DNA of 64,000 nucleotides from assembly GCA_965261195.1 (NCBI GenBank), contig OZ253455.1, positions 2,604,001 through 2,668,000 of the forward strand. The letters are read 5' to 3'. Positions 17,550-25,973 of this stretch are shown here, piece by piece (within the stretch, counting starts at the first letter, position 1; each line of letters begins with the position of its first letter). The notes beneath the pieces were generated by a model, which ran no database searches, was not told where the DNA came from, and saw nothing but the letters and a program-made list of their open reading frames with translations. The stretch comes from Bin87 sp965261195. GTDB taxonomy: Bacteria; Chloroflexota; Dehalococcoidia; Lucifugimonadales; UBA3495. Made by a program: the position numbers and the translations under genes.

Positions 17550-18572
17550 ATGAAATTTGGCATTATGGCCATGCCTCAGCATCCGTCTACCGATTCTGCG
17601 ACGCAACGGTTCCACGAGACGGTAGAACTGACGCGTCTCGCCCGGGACGCCGGGTTCAGTTCGATTGCCTGCGGCCAGCACTTTTTGTCGCCGCCCTACC
17701 AGAATCTGCAAAGCATCCCCCTCCTGGCGAGGTTGGCCGCCGATTCCGGGGATATGCAGTTGGTGCTTTCGATTCTGCTGCTGCCGCTTTATTCCCCGGC
17801 CGACGTGGCAGAGACCGTGGCGACGCTGGACGTAATCAGCGAGGGGCGCGTTGTGCTGGGCGTGGGCCTGGGGTACCGGGACATCGAGTACCAGGCATTC
17901 AACGTGGAACGGCGCCATCGCGTGGGCCGGTTCATGGAATCGCTGGAACTGGTGCAGCGACTGTGGACCGAGGACGAGGTAACCTTCCACGGCAAACATT
18001 TCAATCTGGACGGCGCGACTTGCGCGATTCGGCCCGTGCAGAAGCCACACCCACCCATCTGGGTGGCGGCCAATTTTGACACGGTGGTGCGGCGGGCCGG
18101 CGAGCTGGGCCTGCCCTGGTTCGTGAATCCTCACGCCACGCTGGAAACCCTGGAGCGCCAAACCGCCATCTATCAGGAAGGACTAAAAGCCGGCGGCAAG
18201 GAAATGCCAGCCGAGATGCCCATCATAAAAGAAATGCACATGGCCCCTACGCACGAGGAAGCGGTCCGCAACGTGCAACCGTATCTGGAGGCCAAGTATC
18301 AAGCCTATGCCGACTGGGGCCAGGACAAGGCGTTGCCGGGAGATGAGGATTTTCGGGTGCCTTTCGACGAACTGGCCCGCGACCGGTTCATTTTGGGTAG
18401 CGGCGAAGAGGTGATTCAGCAGATTGACGACCACCGCCAACGCGTCGGCGCCAACCATTTCATGTTCCGGGTTTGGTATCCCGGGATGGATGCCAGGATG
18501 GCGATGCGCGTGGTGGAGCAAATGGGCGACACCGTGATTCCATACTTCAATAGTCGATACCCTGAACCCTGA
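17550..18572 (+). CDS. LLM class flavin/F420-dependent oxidoreductase
   Basis: A 340-residue bacterial-luciferase-like monooxygenase. The N-terminal MKFGIMAM strand, the GFSSIACGQHF segment and VISEGRVVLGVGLGYRDIEY (near residue 110) are hallmarks of the LLM TIM barrel, as is the later RPVQKPHPPIWVAAN. Such enzymes use FMN or F420 to oxidise alkanes, ketones, terpenes or xenobiotics, and are numerous in SAR202-type Chloroflexota. The ATG at 17550 with GGAG ten bases upstream is preferred over an upstream in-frame codon. It is monocistronic and followed by a strong hairpin. Confidence 0.9.
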   Translation: MKFGIMAMPQHPSTDSATQRFHETVELTRLARDAGFSSIACGQHFLSPPYQNLQSIPLLARLAADSGDMQLVLSILLLPLYSPADVAETVATLDVISEGRVVLGVGLGYRDIEYQAFNVERRHRVGRFMESLELVQRLWTEDEVTFHGKHFNLDGATCAIRPVQKPHPPIWVAANFDTVVRRAGELGLPWFVNPHATLETLERQTAIYQEGLKAGGKEMPAEMPIIKEMHMAPTHEEAVRNVQPYLEAKYQAYADWGQDKALPGDEDFRVPFDELARDRFILGSGEEVIQQIDDHRQRVGANHFMFRVWYPGMDARMAMRVVEQMGDTVIPYFNSRYPEP

Positions 18573-18656
18573 CGAGGATTAACCCGGCGATGGCCGTTTT
18601 AAAACCCGGAACCGGCGAACCGGGACGTCGGTCCGTCAGGTCGGCCCGCCAAGAAT

Positions 18657-18692
18657 GATCAACCCCTCACTCGTAGGAGTGGGGGGTTGATC
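18657..18692. terminator. Strong hairpin between convergent genes
   Basis: GATCAACCCCTCACTC and its near-complement (one G:T pair) form a 16-bp stem with loop GTAG. It lies between the LLM gene (plus) and the NIPSNAP gene (minus) and is likely a bidirectional terminator. Confidence 0.7.
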
Positions 18693-18758
18693 ATGGGCTC
18701 CGTGCTGCTAAGCTGCTAACACGACATTGCCGGAACCTGGGGTCTACCCACCGGAGAA

Positions 18759-19418
18759 TTAGTCGCTGGTGAAAGCGTAATCGGTGGGGCGCATTATGCT
18801 GTGCTTCGACTTGCGAACGATAGGCCCATCTACCTCACTGGCGGCGCGGGCTTTGTTCCATTCGGGATCGGCCTGGAAGGACTTCCAGCTCTTTTCCCGG
18901 TCGCCCAAGCTGGGGTAGCCCAGCATATAAATCAGCAGGTTGTTGGCGCCGACGTCTTCCGACCAGTAGCCCACGTTTTCGATGCCGTGCTTCTCGAACA
19001 GCCCAATGGTGTGGTTGGCGAAGCGGTTGTGAACGTCGGGCAGACGACCCGGCATTGCTTCGTAAATGCGAAGCTCCTGCACTGCGGTATTGATTTTGGG
19101 TTCCGGGGAATACGGTGTCTGGCGCAAGAACCGGTTGGTAACCACATCGACCAACGGGCCGTTGGCCTCGGTTTCCTTGCGAACTTCCAGCCAGTCCGGG
19201 TCGCCGCCGAATTTGGCCCAGCGCGTTTCCCGGTCGGCCATGCTATCGAAGATATTGATGTAGGTCAGCCGGTTGCTCTGGCCGATCTCATCGGTCCAGA
19301 AACCCAGGTACTTCACACCATGCTTGCGGAACAGGCCCGTGGTGTGGTTTTTGAATCGGTTGCTGATGTCAGGCAAGCGACCCGCCACCGCGTCGTAAAT
19401 TCGTAGCTCGTACAGCAT
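18759..19418 (-). CDS. NIPSNAP family protein with two NIPSNAP domains
   Basis: A 219-residue protein made of two ferredoxin-like NIPSNAP halves: MLYELRIYDAVAGRLPDISN-RFKNHTTGLFRKHG (residues 1-34) and VQELRIYEAMPGRLPDVHNR-FANHTIGLFEKHG (from about 113). The shared ELRIY...PGR...F.NHT..LF.KHG pattern defines the family. Bacterial NIPSNAP proteins are often encoded near catabolic enzymes; their biochemical role is unknown. The ATG at 19418 follows AGGAGAG; a GTG one codon upstream is an alternative. It converges on the LLM gene. Confidence 0.9.
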   Translation of the reverse strand: MLYELRIYDAVAGRLPDISNRFKNHTTGLFRKHGVKYLGFWTDEIGQSNRLTYINIFDSMADRETRWAKFGGDPDWLEVRKETEANGPLVDVVTNRFLRQTPYSPEPKINTAVQELRIYEAMPGRLPDVHNRFANHTIGLFEKHGIENVGYWSEDVGANNLLIYMLGYPSLGDREKSWKSFQADPEWNKARAASEVDGPIVRKSKHSIMRPTDYAFTSD

Positions 19419-19671
19419 CACTGCTCTCCTTGCATTTCGGCGATTGAACGGCGTTCAAGCGGCAGCGCCACGCCCAGAGCGGATACAATAAGCCACTGTT
19501 GGAGAGGGCCGCCGGCCGTAGTATAGCATCAGCGCGGAATACGTGGGATTGAGCGAATCCGGCCGACGGCCGGGGTCGTATTATGTAATAAGAAATTCGC
19601 CGCCGGCGCGCCGCTGCAAAACTCTCCAAGAGTCCGTCGCAGACGGGTCGGCTGGTCAAAGGATTAGGAAA

Positions 19672-20979
19672 ATGAGGATAAACTTATTGGATTATGGACC
19701 GAGGGCGCTGTTGAAAGTTGCCGTGGTGGCCGTTGGAACCCTGGGCCTAACGATTGCAATTGCTTGCGGCCAGTCGGAAAGCGCCAGCCCGGTTAGCGTG
19801 CATCTCACGCAGCCACCGGGTATTGAAACGGCAGCCTCGACAACCGTGGAAGCGGCGGCAACGTCAAGCGCCGCCGAAACAAAATCAACCACGACCGCAC
19901 AGGAACCCTCCAGCGCGAATGGTCAAGTTGCCGATATAGCGCTGTCCCAGGATCAGATTGTCGGCGCTCACGACCTGGTGATGTCAGATATTTATGACCG
20001 CACCGTACCGTCAATCGTAGGGCTGAGAGTAATTGCGTCAGTGAACATGGGCGACGGCATCCCTGGTATGGCGCCCAACGATTTCCTGTCCAGAGCGTCC
20101 GGGTCAGGGTTCGTTTGGGACGACCAGGGCCACATCCTGACCAACCGACACGTGGTTAACGGAGCCGACCGCATCGTGGTGGTGCTGTCAGACGGTAGCC
20201 AAACTGATGCTGAAATCGTCGGAGCAGACGCAGATTCCGACCTTGCCATCATCCGCATCACCGACGACGAGGTTCGCCCGCCGCCGGTTGCTTTGGGGGA
20301 CAGCGATGCCATCGCCCCAGGTCAACTCGCCGTGGCCATCGGCGACCCCTTCTCCCGTGGTTTCTCCATGACGTCCGGAATAATCAGCGCAGTGGGACGC
20401 ACCATTAATCCTACCGACAGCAACTTTTCGGTACCGCGGGTTATACAGCACGACGCCGCTACGAACCCGGGCAATTCCGGCGGTCCGCTCCTGAATCGTC
20501 ACGGCGAAGTAATTGGAATCAACACCCAGATCATCAGCGAAACCGGGGCTTTCTCCGGTATTGGATTGGCGGTTCCCATCAATCTGGCCAAGCTGGTTGC
20601 TCCGGCGTTGATTGAAAATGGGCGGTACGAATACCCCTACATCGGAATTCGCGGCACTACCCTGGGTCCTGACATCGCCAGCGCGATGGGGTTGCCCGAC
20701 GACACCCGAGGCGCTCTGGTGCTGGCGGTGAGCGTTGATAGCGCGGCCCAGCGGGCCGGCCTGCGGCCTTCGAACCAGACCACCGTGGTCGATGGGTTGG
20801 AGCTGCCGATTGGCGGCGACATCATAGTGGCCATCAATGAGGCCCCAATCCAGGGGATGGACGACGTGATCGCTTACGTCATCGAACACACTCGACCCGG
20901 AGATACCGCTGAGTTCACGGTCATTCGCGACGGGAACGAGGCGCTGGTCAGCATCACGATGGGCGGTCGGCCCAAATAA
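19672..20979 (+). CDS. HtrA/DegP-like serine protease lipoprotein
   Basis: A 435-residue periplasmic or membrane-anchored S1C protease. The N terminus has a lipobox (LTIAIAC before GQSES), then a low-complexity Ser/Thr/Ala linker to about residue 85. The catalytic triad is visible as His160 in LTNRHVVNG, Asp190 in ADSDLAIIRI and Ser269 in NPGNSGGPL. One PDZ domain (about 325-430; YPYIGIRGTTLG and RPGDTAEFTVIRDG) follows. It degrades or refolds misfolded envelope proteins. The ATG at 19672, behind AGGA, is preferred over upstream codons because the signal peptide starts there. tRNA genes follow on the opposite strand. Confidence 0.93.
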   Translation: MRINLLDYGPRALLKVAVVAVGTLGLTIAIACGQSESASPVSVHLTQPPGIETAASTTVEAAATSSAAETKSTTTAQEPSSANGQVADIALSQDQIVGAHDLVMSDIYDRTVPSIVGLRVIASVNMGDGIPGMAPNDFLSRASGSGFVWDDQGHILTNRHVVNGADRIVVVLSDGSQTDAEIVGADADSDLAIIRITDDEVRPPPVALGDSDAIAPGQLAVAIGDPFSRGFSMTSGIISAVGRTINPTDSNFSVPRVIQHDAATNPGNSGGPLLNRHGEVIGINTQIISETGAFSGIGLAVPINLAKLVAPALIENGRYEYPYIGIRGTTLGPDIASAMGLPDDTRGALVLAVSVDSAAQRAGLRPSNQTTVVDGLELPIGGDIIVAINEAPIQGMDDVIAYVIEHTRPGDTAEFTVIRDGNEALVSITMGGRPK

Positions 20980-21039
20980 CCGCGGGCGACAAACAACAGC
21001 CGAGGGCCGGTACTTGCCAACCCTCGGCCAATAATCTCG

Positions 21040-21115
21040 TGGCGCGCCCGGCAGGACTCGAACCCGCAACCCCTGGGACCGAAGCCCAGTGCTCTATCCA
21101 TTGAGCTACAGGCGC
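21040..21115 (-). tRNA. tRNA-Arg (anticodon TCG)
   Basis: On the minus strand GCGCCTG pairs with CGGGCGC. The anticodon stem CTGGG/CCCAG holds loop CTTCGGT with TCG at 34-36. The T stem is GCGGG/CCTGC, and a 3' CCA is encoded. It lies 30 bases downstream of tRNA-His and is likely co-transcribed with it. Confidence 0.95.
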
Positions 21116-21145
21116 ACGTTGCAGTGGCGCTCGGTAATCGACCAT

Positions 21146-21223
21146 TGGGGCGAGCAACGGGATTCGAACCCGTGATCTCCTGTGCCACAGACAGGCGCCT
21201 TCGACCACTTGGCTATGCTCGCC
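21146..21223 (-). tRNA. tRNA-His (anticodon GTG)
   Basis: On the minus strand the anticodon stem CCTGT/ACAGG holds loop CTGTGGC (GTG at 34-36). The acceptor GCGAGCA pairs perfectly with TGCTCGC. An additional 5' G faces discriminator C73, the G-1:C73 identity pair unique to tRNA-His. A 3' CCA is encoded. Confidence 0.95.
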
Positions 21224-21544
21224 GCGAACAGCGCCGCAGGGTGCCCTGCGCGTGTTCTAGGTTAGCATACACTGCCGATACGGACAATACGGCCGGGCGC
21301 TCACGCGTACCCACTTTGCCAAACCGAACCGGCCTATTGTCATTGCCAGGAGCGCTACTGAACACTGGCAACCGAATTGAACACACCCGCCCAATTGGAT
21401 ACAATCACAACTGGATACAATCACAACTGGATACAATCACAACTGGATACAATCACAACGGTCTAATTGCAAAAGGTTTTTGGAAAACCAATTCGGGTCA
21501 GTATCCCGTATTATCATTACCCAGTAAACTGACTCGGAGGAAGT
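21224..21544. other. Intergenic region upstream of peptide-binding protein
   Basis: These 321 bases hold a weak copy of the interspersed repeat (CACGCGTACCCACTTTGCC at 21303 and TCATTGCCAGGAGCG near 21339) and the 16-bp tandem repeat listed separately. No gene is seen. A GGAGG site lies just before 21545. Confidence 0.6.
21397..21460. repeat. Four tandem copies of a 16-bp unit
   Basis: GGATACAATCACAACT is repeated four times head to tail; only the last base of the fourth copy differs. It lies 85 bases upstream of the substrate-binding protein gene and could be a variable-number repeat or a multi-site operator. Confidence 0.95.
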
Positions 21545-23347
21545 ATGTCACTCAAATTTTTCCGCTTACTGTCGATGACCGCGGTGGTCGCCATCGCGAT
21601 AGCGGTGACAGCGTGCGGCGGCAGCGGTGCACCGGCTGACGCACTGCCCACGCCGGAGAGCGCTACCGGCGCCGGCAGTGCGTCAGCAGCTCCCACTTCA
21701 GCCGTCGCAGAGGCCACGGTCGCGGCCACCCTGTCGGCGGCCGTGGCATCGACGCCGGCAGCGCCGGCACCGTCGGCGATGTCGCCCGATACCGGTTGCG
21801 CTCCATCCGCCGACCTGACTTTTGACAACCGGCCTCCCCAGGGTGGGACGCTGGTGCGACTGTTCGCTGACCCCACTTCGTTGGACCCGCACCAGATTGG
21901 CGATGTTACGTCGAGCGTGGTGGTCGGCGAGATATTTGGCGGCCTGGTTACCCTCAGCCTGGATTACCAGCCTGTGCTGGACCTGGCGGCGAGTTGTTCC
22001 GTCAGCTCCGGCGGCACCGTGTATACCTTCGTGTTGCGGGAAAACGCGGTGTTCCACAACGGCAAAGCCGTAACCGCCCGTGATGTTAAATGGTCGATCG
22101 AAAGGGCCGCCGACCCGGATACCCTCTCCACCAACGCCCAAAACTATCTGGGCGACATCATTGGCGTCCACGAAAAACTGAACGGCAGCGCTTCCGAAGT
22201 CAGCGGGGTGCGCGTGATTGATGACCGCACCATCGAATTCACCATAGACTCGCCCAAGTCTTACTTCCTCGCCAAACTGTCTTACCCCACCGCGTATGTG
22301 CTGGACCAGGACCAGGTTACACTTGATGATTCCTGGCTGGAGCAGCCCAACGGCACGGGGCCATTCAAGCTGGGCGCCTACGACGTGGGAGAGTTGATCA
22401 TCCTGGAACGCAACGACCTTTATCACCTGGGGCCACCACACATCGAGAGCATCCAGATGATACTGAGCGGCGGCTCGGCCATGATTATGTACGAGAACGA
22501 CGAGATACATCTCACGGGTGTCGGCCTTGATGACCTGCCGCGGCTGCTGGACCCCAACGACCCGTTGAACCCGGAGCTGCACCGCTCGCCGCAGGATTTC
22601 GACGTTTTCTATGTTGGCCTGAACGTAGATGAACCGCCATTTGACGACGTGAACGTGCGGCAAGCGTTGAACTATGCCATCGACCTGGACTCGATAGCTG
22701 AGAACGTGCTCGACGGCCGTGTCTCGCCGGCACGGGGCGTGATACCGCCCGGTTTCCCTTCTTACACCGAAAATCTGCGCAGCTACTCTTATAATCCCGA
22801 TTTGGCCCGTGAGCTGTTGCAGCAGTCCAACTACGCCGCTGACCTGGAGGCCGGGGATTTCCCGCGCATCACGCTCAGCATCTCGGGGAGTTTCGGCGCG
22901 GCCATACCCAGCTATCTGGAAGTGATGCTGGAGCAATGGCGCGGGGAGTTGGGCATCGAGGTGGACATCCAGCAAACCGAATGGGCCACTTTCCTGCAGG
23001 ACGTGAACGACAGCAAGTATCAGATGTTCGCCTTGGGCTGGATTGCCGATTATCCTGACCCGGAGAACTTCCTCGACATACTGTTCCGCACGGGCAGCGA
23101 GAACAACAACACCAGCTACAGCAACGCCGAGGTGGATCGGCTCTTGACCGAGGCGTCCGTGGAGCGCGACCGAGAACGGCGTTTTCAACTGTATAACCAG
23201 GTGGAGCAGCTGATTCTGGACGATGCGCCGTGGGTGTGGACCTGGTTCAGCGGTGAGGGTTACGCCCTCATCAAGCCGGAAGTGTCCGACTATTTCCTGC
23301 TCCAGATGAGCATTCCCAAGTACCGCTACGTGTACTTCAACGAATAG
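21545..23347 (+). CDS. ABC transporter substrate-binding lipoprotein (SBP family 5)
   Basis: A 600-residue family 5 binding protein for peptides, nickel or related solutes. Residues 1-24 form a lipoprotein signal with lipobox VTAC followed by GGSG. An Ala/Thr/Pro-rich linker runs to about 95. The mature domain has PPQGGTLVRLFADPTSLDPH, the family motif FVLRENAVFHNGKAVTARDV-KWSIERA, and DVNVRQALNYAIDLDSIAEN. It delivers substrate to the two permeases encoded next. A hairpin follows the stop and may raise its expression over the permeases. The genes for the two ATPases are not in this window. Confidence 0.93.
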   Translation: MSLKFFRLLSMTAVVAIAIAVTACGGSGAPADALPTPESATGAGSASAAPTSAVAEATVAATLSAAVASTPAAPAPSAMSPDTGCAPSADLTFDNRPPQGGTLVRLFADPTSLDPHQIGDVTSSVVVGEIFGGLVTLSLDYQPVLDLAASCSVSSGGTVYTFVLRENAVFHNGKAVTARDVKWSIERAADPDTLSTNAQNYLGDIIGVHEKLNGSASEVSGVRVIDDRTIEFTIDSPKSYFLAKLSYPTAYVLDQDQVTLDDSWLEQPNGTGPFKLGAYDVGELIILERNDLYHLGPPHIESIQMILSGGSAMIMYENDEIHLTGVGLDDLPRLLDPNDPLNPELHRSPQDFDVFYVGLNVDEPPFDDVNVRQALNYAIDLDSIAENVLDGRVSPARGVIPPGFPSYTENLRSYSYNPDLARELLQQSNYAADLEAGDFPRITLSISGSFGAAIPSYLEVMLEQWRGELGIEVDIQQTEWATFLQDVNDSKYQMFALGWIADYPDPENFLDILFRTGSENNNTSYSNAEVDRLLTEASVERDRERRFQLYNQVEQLILDDAPWVWTWFSGEGYALIKPEVSDYFLLQMSIPKYRYVYFNE

Positions 23348-23358
23348 GGTTGGCAGTG

Positions 23359-23388
23359 TGCCGGGGCGACGCATCGGTCACCCCGGCA
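23359..23388 (+). terminator. Intercistronic hairpin, binding protein to permease
   Basis: TGCCGGGG and CCCCGGCA form a perfect 8-bp stem, 11 bases after the binding-protein stop and 31 before the permease start. Such hairpins commonly stabilise the upstream message or attenuate read-through. Confidence 0.5.
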
Positions 23389-23419
23389 ACTGTCATCATC
23401 ACGAGACGGACGGCAGCAC

Positions 23420-24367
23420 ATGGGAGCCTACACGTTGCGACGGCTGTTGTGGATGCCGTTTTTGCTGCTCATCGTTACCTTCATCACCTTTACATTGCTC
23501 CGGTTCGGCCCCGGCGACCCGGTGCAAATCTGGCTCGGCCAGCACCAAAACGACGAGGTGCGCGAGCGCATCCGCCAGGAGTTGGGTCTGGATGACTCGA
23601 TCCCGGTGCAATACGTTCGCTACGTTGAGGGAGTGGTAACCCGTCTGGACTTCGGGCAGAGTTTCCGTTACCGCAACACTTCGGTAAGGGAGCTGATGGG
23701 CAAGCGGATTCCGGTATCTTTGCAGCTCAATCTGGCCGCTATCATCATCACGTTAGGTGTCGGGATTCCGGTGGGGTTATTCGCGGCGCTACGTCAGGGC
23801 ACGGGCTGGGACAACGTGGTGGTCGCCGTTGCGCTGGGCTTTCAGTCGCTGCCGGTTTTCATCACCGCGCCCATCTTATTGCTGGTGTTCGCTTTGCAAC
23901 TCGGCATCCTGCCCACCAGCGGGTGGGACGGGTTCTTTTCGCCTAAAATCGTAATGCCGGCGTTGGTTATGGGCGTACCCGGCATCGCCATTGTGGTGCG
24001 GCTGGTGCGGGCCAGCGTGCTGGATGTGCTGGGGCAGGACTATATCCGCACGGCGCGGGCCAAAGGTCTCAACGAAACCGTAGTGCGCTACCGTCATATT
24101 TTGCGCAATGCCATGATTCCAGTGGTAACCACCTTTGGATTCACCATAGCGGGTCTCGCCGGAGGCACTTTTATCGTCGAAATCTACTTCGGCATCCCCG
24201 GAGTGGGGTTATTTGCCATTGAGTCCCTGTTCCAGCGCGATTACCCCGTTCTGATGGCCTTTGCAATCATCTCCACCACCCTGTTTGTGCTGGCCAATCT
24301 GATTGTTGATCTGACGTATCCGCTGCTCGACCCGCGCATCCGCCTGGGGGCCGGCAATGTTGCCTGA
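23420..24367 (+). CDS. ABC transporter permease, DppB/OppB type
   Basis: A 315-residue inner-membrane permease with six predicted helices. The N-terminal YTLRRLLWMPFLLLIVTFIT-FTLLRFGPGDP motif, the RVTLGIPVGLFAAL-like segment and the EAA loop (DYIRTARAKGLNETVVRYRH) are those of the DppB family. The EAA loop contacts the ATPase. It overlaps the next permease by 11 bases. With the upstream family 5 binding protein it forms an importer for oligopeptides or similar molecules. Confidence 0.93.
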   Translation: MGAYTLRRLLWMPFLLLIVTFITFTLLRFGPGDPVQIWLGQHQNDEVRERIRQELGLDDSIPVQYVRYVEGVVTRLDFGQSFRYRNTSVRELMGKRIPVSLQLNLAAIIITLGVGIPVGLFAALRQGTGWDNVVVAVALGFQSLPVFITAPILLLVFALQLGILPTSGWDGFFSPKIVMPALVMGVPGIAIVVRLVRASVLDVLGQDYIRTARAKGLNETVVRYRHILRNAMIPVVTTFGFTIAGLAGGTFIVEIYFGIPGVGLFAIESLFQRDYPVLMAFAIISTTLFVLANLIVDLTYPLLDPRIRLGAGNVA

Positions 24368-25415
24368 CCGTTCCGGCCGGCCCGTCCGAGAGCATGGCCA
24401 CGCCCACCACCGCAACGAGGACGACGAGGCCAACCGGCCGGAAAATGAACCGCCGGCCGAGGGACTGCTGTCCAGCGACTCCGCCAGCCAGAGGCGGCAT
24501 AGTTACTGGGGCCTGTCCTTTCGTCGGCTGACGCACAAGAAACTGGCTATGGTATGCCTGTCGCTGATCATCCTGATGTACTGTGGAGCGCTGCTGTCGC
24601 CGCTGATTACACCCTACGAATACACGGCTCAAGACCTACAGCACAGCCGGGCCAAACCGTCGCTGGCCCACCCCTTTGGTACTGACCGCCTGGGCCGGGA
24701 TATGCTGACCCGCGTCATCTACGGGCTGCGCACTACCGTAATAATCACGATAACCGCCTTGATGGGCGGCACGCTGATTTTGGGCATCGCCCTGGGTCTC
24801 ATCAGCGGCTATATGGGTCGCTGGATTGATGCGATCATAATGCGCACCGGGGAAATCACATCATCTTTCCCTGACATTATCCTCATTCTGATTTTCGTCG
24901 CCGCATTTCGACAACGTCTTTATGCCTCGGTGATCCGATTTGAGGACGCTACCGGCATTGACTGGATAATCCGCCTGGGGATGCTGGATTACGCGATCAT
25001 CGCCGTCGCCCTGTCCATCTTTGGTTGGTTCGGGATGGCCCGCCTGGTGCGCGGCCAGGTACTGCAGGCCCGCGAAAGCCAGTACACCGAGGCGGCCCTG
25101 GTGATGGGCGCATCGACCGCCCGCCTTTTGCGAGTCCACATACTGCCGAACATACTCAGCCCGCTCATCGTCTCCGTTTCGGCTGGCCTGGCCGGAGTCG
25201 CCGGCTCCGAGTTGGTGCTCAGCTGGATTGGCATTGGGGTGCAGCCACCAGTGCCCAGCCTGGGGCGGATGATGTTTGAAAACGGCAGCATCAACGTGCT
25301 GCGCAACGAGCCTCACCTGATACTGTTCCCCATTGGCACCGTAACCCTGCTGTTCTTCTGCTTCAATATCCTGGGGGATGCGGTGAACGACGCGTTCAAT
25401 CCGCGCACACGCTGA
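24357..25415 (+). CDS. ABC transporter permease, DppC/OppC type
   Basis: A 352-residue permease. Residues 1-55 form an unusually long hydrophilic N-terminal tail rich in H, E and D. The OppC_N helix follows (LAMVCLSLIILMYCGALLSP), then HPFGTDRLGRDMLTRVIYGL, the DppC hallmark. The EAA loop reads QYTEAALVMGASTARLLRVH-ILPN. It pairs with the DppB-type protein to form the channel. No ATP-binding subunits follow; the next gene is unrelated, so ATPases must come from elsewhere, as happens with shared DppDF pairs. Confidence 0.93.
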   Translation: MLPDRSGRPVREHGHAHHRNEDDEANRPENEPPAEGLLSSDSASQRRHSYWGLSFRRLTHKKLAMVCLSLIILMYCGALLSPLITPYEYTAQDLQHSRAKPSLAHPFGTDRLGRDMLTRVIYGLRTTVIITITALMGGTLILGIALGLISGYMGRWIDAIIMRTGEITSSFPDIILILIFVAAFRQRLYASVIRFEDATGIDWIIRLGMLDYAIIAVALSIFGWFGMARLVRGQVLQARESQYTEAALVMGASTARLLRVHILPNILSPLIVSVSAGLAGVAGSELVLSWIGIGVQPPVPSLGRMMFENGSINVLRNEPHLILFPIGTVTLLFFCFNILGDAVNDAFNPRTR

Positions 25416-25481
25416 TCCCCGTCGAATTGACGTTGGCCCGGCAGCGGGATAGCATCAAACCAAATTCACCAAGATGGTACA

Positions 25482-25943
25482 ATGTCAATGTCGAAATTGC
25501 CGGGTGAACTTGCTGATCGCGGCATCGGATGGCAGGTTGCAGGTTTTACCATCGTCGGCTGTGCCGGGGTGGTGACACTCTGGCTATGGGACGGTTCAGA
25601 TTTCTGGGCTTACCGGATTCTAGCAATCGCCGTCAAAGATTTTTACTGGGCGTTCATCCTGCCATTGGCTTGGTCATTTAACGGAGTGCGAAGGATGTTT
25701 GAGAAAGCATCGGAAATCAGAGCAGCAGTAAGAGAGCGAATCAGGGAAAAGGGTCGCCAAGAGGGGCTTCAAGCGGGCCGCCAAGAGGCACGCCAGGAGG
25801 CGCGCCAAGAATTGCGCCGGCATTACAACAGCCGTATGAATGAGGCATTAGAGCGGTTCGCAGTGACGAACGATGGCGTGACGACGCTGCCGCTTACGCC
25901 GGAAGTGCTGGCCTACCTGCTCGAAGAACCGAGCGACGAGTAG
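25482..25943 (+). CDS. Small membrane protein with charged coiled coil
   Basis: I do not recognise the family. The 153 residues contain two hydrophobic segments (about 18-37 and 44-66). A strongly charged helix follows (about 75-120), with a heptad-like REKGRQEGLQAGRQEARQEA pattern, and an acidic C terminus. The Q-E-G/A-R-Q-E-A repeats predict a coiled coil in the cytoplasm. It stands between the ABC importer and the DUF255 gene, on the same strand. It could be a membrane-anchored scaffold; no function can be assigned. Confidence 0.7.
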   Translation: MSMSKLPGELADRGIGWQVAGFTIVGCAGVVTLWLWDGSDFWAYRILAIAVKDFYWAFILPLAWSFNGVRRMFEKASEIRAAVRERIREKGRQEGLQAGRQEARQEARQELRRHYNSRMNEALERFAVTNDGVTTLPLTPEVLAYLLEEPSDE

Positions 25944-25973
25944 CCCGGCGCGGTTGGCAAGCAGACGAGAGCC

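Noticed and set aside
21698..23374. 558-codon minus-strand frame opposite the peptide-binding protein
   Set aside because: Composition and position show it is the antisense shadow of the binding-protein gene.
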